Source of the DNA: Ruminococcaceae bacterium UBA6857
GTDB lineage: Bacteria > Bacillota > Clostridia > Oscillospirales > Acutalibacteraceae
Assembly (NCBI GenBank): GCA_002451715.1
Contig: DKDD01000020.1
Location: forward strand, 1-9,953
Direction of reading: 5' to 3'
DNA: 9,953 nucleotides
The position numbers and the translations under genes are program-made. Below are positions 6,487 through 9,953 of the stretch, one piece after another. Positions within the stretch are counted from its first letter, which is position 1. Each line of letters begins with the position of its first letter. The notes below the pieces were generated by a model. It was given only the letters and a program-made list of their open reading frames with translations, had not been told where the DNA came from and did no database searches.

Positions 6487-8184
6487 ATGAGCGAAAAACA
6501 ATATATGACAGTTGACGGGATTCCCGTTGAAATAAACGGAGAGAAAAATATTCTTGAAGTTCTTCAGAAAATCGGAATCAAGCTTCCGACATTCTGCTAT
6601 CATTCTGAACTTTCGGTCTACGGAGCATGCAGAATGTGCATGGTTGAAAACGAATGGGGCGGACTTGACGCCGCCTGCTCAACCCCGCCGAGAGCCGGAA
6701 TGAAAATCAAAACCAACAACGAAAGACTCAGAAGATACCGCAAGAACATCCTTGAACTTATTCTTGCGAACCATTGCCGCGACTGCACAACCTGCGAAAA
6801 CAACAGCAGTTGCAAATTGCAGGACCTTGCAATGCGCTTTCACATTGAAGGTGTGCGTTTTCCGAACAACGCGCGTTCAACAAAGGACGAGGATGAATCT
6901 TCGCTTTGCATTACACGCGACGCCGGAAAATGCATTCTTTGCGGCGACTGCGTAAGAATGTGCAACGAAATTCAAAACGTCGGTGCAATCGACTTTGCGT
7001 TCAGAGGTTCAAATGCAATCATCAGCACCGCTTTCGGAAAACCGCTTGCCGATTCTCCCTGTGTAGGCTGCGGCCAGTGCTCGGTTGTTTGCCCGACCGG
7101 CGCAATCGTTGTCAAAAACAACATTCCGAAAGTTTGGAAAGCAATTGAAAATCCCGAAATCAAAACAACCGTTCAAATTGCTCCGGCGGTCAGAGTCGCC
7201 CTTGGAAAAGAACTTCATGTTAACGACGGCGAAAACGTTATGGGCAAAATTGTTGCCGCGCTTCGCCGAATGGGTATTGACGAAGTTTACGACACTTCGC
7301 TCGGCGCAGACCTCACAGTTATGGAAGAAAGCGAAGAATTTCTTGACCGCCTTGAAAGCGGCGAAAAACTTCCGCTCATCACTTCGTGCTGCCCCGGTTG
7401 GGTCAATTACTGCGAAAAGAAGCATCCGGAACTGCTCAAGAACGTTTCAACCTGCCGTTCACCGATGCAAATGCTTGCCGCAATTCTCAAAGACCAGGCA
7501 AGCAAAAGCCCGCGAAAGATGTTCCATATTGCCGTTATGCCCTGCACCGCAAAGAAATTCGAAGCGGCAAGGCAGGAGTTCTATTACAACGGCGACCCGA
7601 ACGTTGATGCCGTAATCACAACGCAGGAACTTATCAGAATGATCAAGGAATCCGGCATTGTTTTTGACGAACTTGAACCCGAAGCGATTGATATGCCGTT
7701 CGGAATGGTCTCCGGTGCAGGCGTAATTTTCGGCGTTACCGGCGGCGTTACCGAAGCAGTTCTTCGCCGCGTTGTTTCCGACAAGAGCCGCACATCGCTC
7801 CTTTCGGTTGCAAACTTCGGTCAAAGAGGCGCCGACGGAATCAAAGAATTTGACCTGCCTTACGGCGACGGCACACTTCACATTGCCGTTGTCAGCGGAC
7901 TCGGCAACGCGGAAAAAGTTCTCAAACGCGTTAAAAAAGGCGAAAAGTTTGACCTTATCGAAATCATGGCATGCCCCGGCGGTTGCGTTTGCGGCGGCGG
8001 ACAGCCGTTTGCGGCAATGCAGACACTCAAAGAACGCGGAAAAGGTCTTTATAAATCCGACCGCCAGTTCAGCATTCGCCGTTCGGAGGAAAACCCGCTT
8101 GTCGCCTCAATTTACAACGAAATCATTGCAGGAAGAGTTCATGAACTTCTTCACGTTGAATACAAGGGAAAGGGTGAAGAATAA
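6487..8184 (+). CDS. hydA: Catalytic subunit HydA of the trimeric [FeFe]-hydrogenase
   Basis: A 565-residue group A [FeFe]-hydrogenase that reduces protons to H2 in the cytoplasm. N-terminal [2Fe-2S] ligands are Cys37, 48, 51 and 64. The His-ligated [4Fe-4S] site is His96, Cys100, 103 and 109. Two further [4Fe-4S] sites are Cys149, 152, 155, 159 and Cys192, 195, 198, 202. All H-cluster motifs are intact: TSCCPGW (299-305, with Cys301 as proton-transfer residue and Cys302 as ligand), MPCTAKKFE (351-359, Cys353) and MACPGGCVCGGGQP (494-507, Cys496 and Cys500). AAGGAGGG (6473-6480) sets the ATG at 6487; the in-frame ATG at 6424 lies within hydB. The protein stops soon after the H-cluster domain and lacks the C-terminal [2Fe-2S] domain of longer homologues such as that of Thermotoga maritima, while a separate small [2Fe-2S] gene follows at once. 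Maturation genes hydEFG are not in the window. Confidence 0.97.
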   Translation: MSEKQYMTVDGIPVEINGEKNILEVLQKIGIKLPTFCYHSELSVYGACRMCMVENEWGGLDAACSTPPRAGMKIKTNNERLRRYRKNILELILANHCRDCTTCENNSSCKLQDLAMRFHIEGVRFPNNARSTKDEDESSLCITRDAGKCILCGDCVRMCNEIQNVGAIDFAFRGSNAIISTAFGKPLADSPCVGCGQCSVVCPTGAIVVKNNIPKVWKAIENPEIKTTVQIAPAVRVALGKELHVNDGENVMGKIVAALRRMGIDEVYDTSLGADLTVMEESEEFLDRLESGEKLPLITSCCPGWVNYCEKKHPELLKNVSTCRSPMQMLAAILKDQASKSPRKMFHIAVMPCTAKKFEAARQEFYYNGDPNVDAVITTQELIRMIKESGIVFDELEPEAIDMPFGMVSGAGVIFGVTGGVTEAVLRRVVSDKSRTSLLSVANFGQRGADGIKEFDLPYGDGTLHIAVVSGLGNAEKVLKRVKKGEKFDLIEIMACPGGCVCGGGQPFAAMQTLKERGKGLYKSDRQFSIRRSEENPLVASIYNEIIAGRVHELLHVEYKGKGEE

Positions 8185-8436
8185 ATGGTCAAAGTCAAAA
8201 TCTGCATAGGAACAAGTTGCCATTTAAGCGGCGCACAAAGCGTAATTGCTTCGTTCCGCCATCTTATCGAAGAAAAAAAGCTTCAGGATAAAATTTCGCT
8301 TGAGGGCGCATTCTGCATGAGAGAATGCGAAAACGAAGGCGTTGCCGTTTCGGTCAACGACGAAGTTTTCCACGTTAAAGCCTCGGACGCAAGAAGCTTT
8401 TTCCGCGAAAAGATTCTTCCGCTCACAGAAGAATAA
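8185..8436 (+). CDS. Stand-alone thioredoxin-fold [2Fe-2S] protein, possible hydrogenase partner
   Basis: An 83-residue protein equivalent to only the C-terminal half of NuoE. Cysteines 7, 12, 44 and 48 are in the CX4C...CX3C pattern of thioredoxin-like [2Fe-2S] ferredoxins. Its ATG follows the hydA stop codon without a gap (TAAATG), with purine-rich AGGGAAAGGG just upstream, so translation is probably coupled and the protein made in proportion to HydA. It is clearly related to the two small proteins at 9383 and 9625. I infer that it is an extra subunit or electron acceptor of the Hyd complex, perhaps standing in for the C-terminal [2Fe-2S] domain that this HydA lacks. A free ferredoxin or a cluster-based sensor is also possible. 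Confidence 0.88.
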   Translation: MVKVKICIGTSCHLSGAQSVIASFRHLIEEKKLQDKISLEGAFCMRECENEGVAVSVNDEVFHVKASDARSFFREKILPLTEE

Positions 8437-8454
8437 AAACAAACTCACTTTTCA

Positions 8455-8496
8455 AAAGGCGGTTTTCGTAAAGCACCGCAAAGCCGCCTTTCCTTT
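8455..8496 (+). terminator. Terminator-like hairpin at the end of the nfn-hyd operon
   Basis: AAAGGCGG (8455-8462) pairs with CCGCCTTT (8484-8491). The stem can be extended inward by TTT:AAA past a one-base bulge. The loop is about 15-21 bases, and TCCTTTT follows. The T-run is interrupted by CC, so termination may be partial and allow some read-through into rex, for which no clear separate promoter is visible. Confidence 0.65.
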
Positions 8497-8532
8497 TAAG
8501 AAAAGAAACCCCGTACGGACTTAATTTTTCTG

Positions 8533-8601
8533 TCACGCCTTGCTCGGCTACAGCAAGGGTTTATCGTGATTGTTTATCAAAAAGTGTAGCCGGAAAGGCT
8601 A
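8533..8601 (+). promoter_or_regulatory. Structured leader upstream of rex with competing pairings at the start codon
   Basis: A hairpin is formed by TCACG (8533-8537) with CGTGA (8565-8569) and by CCTTGCT (8538-8544) with AGCAAGG (8552-8558), with a 6-base bulge GTTTAT at 8559-8564. Its 7-base loop plus the next base, CGGCTACA (8545-8552), is perfectly complementary to TGTAGCCG (8585-8592), just before the rex start. The same TAGCC (8587-8591) can instead pair with GGCTA (8597-8601), folding a small hairpin over the ribosome binding site and the A of the ATG. The two pairings exclude each other, as in a translational switch. The base pairing is seen directly; folding and control are inference. 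I do not recognise a known riboswitch class. Confidence 0.5.
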
Positions 8602-9224
8602 TGGTAATTTTGGAACAGAATAAATTATCAAAAGCAACGCTCGGAAGAGTTCCGGCATATCTCGGCTTTTTAAAAAGCCTTGACAAAAACGTTGTCAACG
8701 TTTCGGCAACAATGATTGCAAAGCAGCTTGGCTTCGGCGAAGTTCAGGTCAGAAAAGACCTTGGTGCAATCAGCGCAACCGGAAAGCCGCGCGTCGGCTA
8801 TCTTCGAAAAGAACTTACTGAACGGCTTGAAAAACTTCTTGAAAACGAAGACGGAAACGCCGTTATTATCGGCGCGGGACGGCTCGGAAAAGCACTTCTT
8901 GATTACGGCGGTTTCAAAAACTACGGCATTGATATTCTTGCGGCGTTCGACATCAAAATCGAAAACGAGGAAACCTCAAAAGGCGGAAAAAAACTGCTTC
9001 CGCTTTCGCTTCTTTCTTCTTTTTGCCGCGAAAACCATGTCAAACTCGGCGTTATCGCCGTTCCGTCGGAAAGCGCGCAGGAGGTTTGCAACCTTCTTTG
9101 CGAATGCGGGATAAAAGCGATTTGGTGCTTTGCCGCCTGCCGGCTTTATAAACCCGCCGACGTTATCATTCAATATGAAAACATGGCGCTTTCCCTCGCC
9201 CACCTTAAAATGCAGGTAAAATAA
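8601..9224 (+). CDS. rex: Redox-sensing transcriptional repressor Rex
   Basis: A 207-residue Rex protein, a cytoplasmic dimer that binds DNA when the NADH/NAD+ ratio is low and lets go when NADH rises, controlling fermentation and hydrogenase genes. The N-terminal winged helix (about 8-70) includes SKATLGRVPAYLGFL, the recognition region VQVRKDL (48-54) and the wing GKPRVGY. The NAD(H) domain begins with GAGRLGKAL (91-99). The C-terminal segment, with MALSLAHLKM, is the domain-swapped helix of the dimer. The start is set by GGAAAGG (8592-8598), close to the ATG at 8601. Residues up to ATLGR have the normal length for the family. Rex stands between the hydrogenase operon and a second iron-sulfur operon, which fits a local regulator. 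No full-consensus Rex site is visible in the window, so self-regulation is not shown. Confidence 0.96.
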   Translation: MVILEQNKLSKATLGRVPAYLGFLKSLDKNVVNVSATMIAKQLGFGEVQVRKDLGAISATGKPRVGYLRKELTERLEKLLENEDGNAVIIGAGRLGKALLDYGGFKNYGIDILAAFDIKIENEETSKGGKKLLPLSLLSSFCRENHVKLGVIAVPSESAQEVCNLLCECGIKAIWCFAACRLYKPADVIIQYENMALSLAHLKMQVK

Positions 9225-9238
9225 AACGAAGAAAAACA

Positions 9239-9353
9239 TTTCGGCAAAACAAATTGCTGCCGAAAAAAAGAAAACATTTTTATTTGGGCAATCGGCCCAA
9301 AGCAAACAAGTTTAATAAAGTGTGTTTTATCGGCGGATCATTTCGCCGATAAA
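9239..9353 (+). other. Three successive hairpins between rex and the small [2Fe-2S] genes
   Basis: The 158-base gap after rex contains three perfect stems: TTTCGGCA (9239-9246) with TGCCGAAA (9258-9265); TTTGGGC (9283-9289) with GCCCAAA (9295-9301); and TTTATCGGCG (9326-9335) with CGCCGATAAA (9344-9353). None is followed by a clean T-run on the + strand, so a standard rex terminator is not proved. Hairpin 1 followed by T-rich sequence on the - strand might stop leftward transcription. ATCGGC occurs in both hairpins 2 and 3, and GCCGA in hairpins 1 and 3, so alternative folds are possible. The promoter of the downstream genes should lie here, but only a weak -10 candidate, TTTAAT (9311-9316), is visible. 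Confidence 0.5.
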
Positions 9354-9382
9354 CGTGCCTTTATAAAAGGGGAAAAACAAAA

Positions 9383-9622
9383 ATGAAAATCACCGTTTGC
9401 ATCGGCTCTTCCTGCCATATCAAAGGCTCGCGCCGTGTGGTTGAAGAGCTTCAGTATCTCATTGCCGAAAACGGACTTTCAAGCAAAGTTGAGCTTTCGG
9501 GTGAATTTTGCATGGGTAAATGCCAACTCGGCGTTTGCGTAACGGTTGACGGGGAATTTTTCTCTGTTTCGCCGGATAAAGTTAAGGAATTTTTTGAAGA
9601 AAACATTCTAAAGGTGATGTAA
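9383..9622 (+). CDS. Small thioredoxin-fold [2Fe-2S] protein, first of a tandem pair
   Basis: A 79-residue protein with Cys6, Cys11, Cys43 and Cys47 (CX4C, then CX3C), the ligand pattern of thioredoxin-like [2Fe-2S] ferredoxins. It has an extra Cys52 not found in its two relatives here. The opening CIGSSCH and the FCMGKC segment closely match the proteins at 8185 and 9625, so the three are paralogues. AAAAGGGG (9365-9372) precedes the ATG. The gene begins a new operon with the next gene (2-base gap) and the partial gene after it. In Clostridia such proteins are often encoded beside [FeFe]-hydrogenases, so I infer electron transfer to, or signalling from, the hydrogenase-like protein that starts at 9901. 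Confidence 0.87.
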   Translation: MKITVCIGSSCHIKGSRRVVEELQYLIAENGLSSKVELSGEFCMGKCQLGVCVTVDGEFFSVSPDKVKEFFEENILKVM

Positions 9623-9624
9623 TT

Positions 9625-9882
9625 ATGACAACTGTAAAAATCTGTGTAGGCTCGTCCTGCCACTTAAAAGGCTCGGAGAAACTTGTTGAGCTTTTTCAAA
9701 AAGCAATCGAAGAAAACTCGCTTCAAGATGAAATCACTCTTGCCGGAAGTTTTTGCACCGGAAAATGCAACCGCACCGGCGTAACGGTGACTCTTGACAA
9801 ACAAATTTACACCGGCATTACACCGGACAATTTTAATTCGTTTTTCAAAGACAAGGTTTTGAAAAGCGCAAAAAAACGATGA
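9625..9882 (+). CDS. Small thioredoxin-fold [2Fe-2S] protein, second of a tandem pair
   Basis: An 85-residue paralogue of the preceding gene, with Cys7, Cys12, Cys44 and Cys48 in the same CX4C...CX3C arrangement. It resembles the product of the gene at 8185 at least as closely as it does its immediate neighbour (shared VKIC, SCHL and LQDxI), so the tandem pair need not be the most recent duplication. Its ribosome binding site AAGGTGAT (9611-9618) lies inside the end of the preceding gene, which suggests coupled translation. It has a lysine-rich C-terminus (KSAKKR). Role as for its neighbour: probably an electron carrier or subunit for the downstream hydrogenase-like protein. Confidence 0.87.
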   Translation: MTTVKICVGSSCHLKGSEKLVELFQKAIEENSLQDEITLAGSFCTGKCNRTGVTVTLDKQIYTGITPDNFNSFFKDKVLKSAKKR

Positions 9883-9900
9883 GCGAAAGGAGAAAGCCAA

Positions 9901-9953
9901 ATGGACTGTCTGACGTTGAAAAAATCCAACTGCAAAAACTGCTATAAATGCAT
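9901..9953 (+). CDS. Start of an iron-sulfur protein, probably a second (sensory-type) [FeFe]-hydrogenase; cut by window end
   Basis: Only 17 complete codons are present, encoding MDCLTLKKSNCKNCYKC. AAAGGAG (9886-9892) is 8 bases before the ATG, and the gap to the previous gene is 18 bases. The CKNCYKC segment is the first half of a CxxCxxCxxxC [4Fe-4S] site, placed right at the N-terminus. From memory of similar proteins, this opening is typical of clostridial proteins with a ferredoxin domain followed by an [FeFe]-hydrogenase C-terminal domain, sometimes with PAS or phosphatase domains, encoded after small [2Fe-2S] proteins. That identity is inference; the visible residues prove only an iron-sulfur protein. 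Confidence 0.75.
   Translation, partial: MDCLTLKKSNCKNCYKC

Noticed and set aside
8570..8580. TTGTTTATCAA as a Rex site before rex
   Set aside because: It lacks the TTGTTAA-N4-TTAACAA layout: the outer TTG and CAA match, but spacing and inner bases do not.
9362..9367. TATAAA as a -10 box for the small [2Fe-2S] gene
   Set aside because: It is only 15 bases before the ATG and overlaps the ribosome binding site, so a transcript starting there would lack a leader. No -35 box is suitably placed.
1..9953. CRISPR array, tRNA, rRNA, prophage or toxin-antitoxin genes
   Set aside because: No regularly spaced repeats, cloverleaf sequences, rRNA stretches, integrase, phage or toxin-like products were seen on either strand.

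Overview
The window reads as chromosome of an anaerobic, hydrogen-producing fermentative Firmicute, most likely a gut-type member of the Clostridia. The reasons are strong AGGAGG-type ribosome binding sites on nearly every gene, a Rex redox repressor, oxygen-sensitive [FeFe]-hydrogenase and ferredoxin enzymes, and tightly packed genes all on the + strand. No phage, CRISPR, tRNA or rRNA signal is visible. The genus is not determined.

Layout. Bases 1-219 are regulatory DNA, with two similar ATTTGC/GCAAAT dyads, a possible Rex half-site and a textbook sigma-A promoter. They lead into an iron-dependent alcohol dehydrogenase (220-1437). Codon use in this gene changes abruptly near base 1080, so it looks like a recombinant (or an assembly chimera). 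A 353-base gap follows, holding a possible small inverted-repeat element (1453-1613) and a strong palindromic terminator (1649-1680).

Bases 1791-8436 form one dense run of genes: nfnA and nfnB (electron-bifurcating NADH-dependent ferredoxin:NADP+ oxidoreductase), hydC, hydB and hydA (trimeric NADH/ferredoxin-dependent [FeFe]-hydrogenase), then a stand-alone 83-residue thioredoxin-fold [2Fe-2S] protein joined to hydA by TAAATG. The run ends in a terminator-like hairpin.

Bases 8437-8600 precede rex (8601-9224) and contain what looks like a structured leader RNA that could expose or hide the rex ribosome binding site. After rex come three hairpins in 115 bases. Then follow two more small [2Fe-2S] proteins (9383-9622, 9625-9882) and the first 17 complete codons of a gene with a CxxCxxC cluster motif, which I infer to be a second, probably sensory, [FeFe]-hydrogenase.

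How it fits together. Alcohol dehydrogenase, Nfn and Hyd are the main routes by which such a cell balances NADH, NADPH, reduced ferredoxin and H2, and Rex reads the NADH/NAD+ ratio. The window is therefore a redox-balancing locus. The least explained parts are the rex leader, the mosaic alcohol dehydrogenase, and the repeated small [2Fe-2S] proteins, whose fold occurs five times within 5.8 kb.
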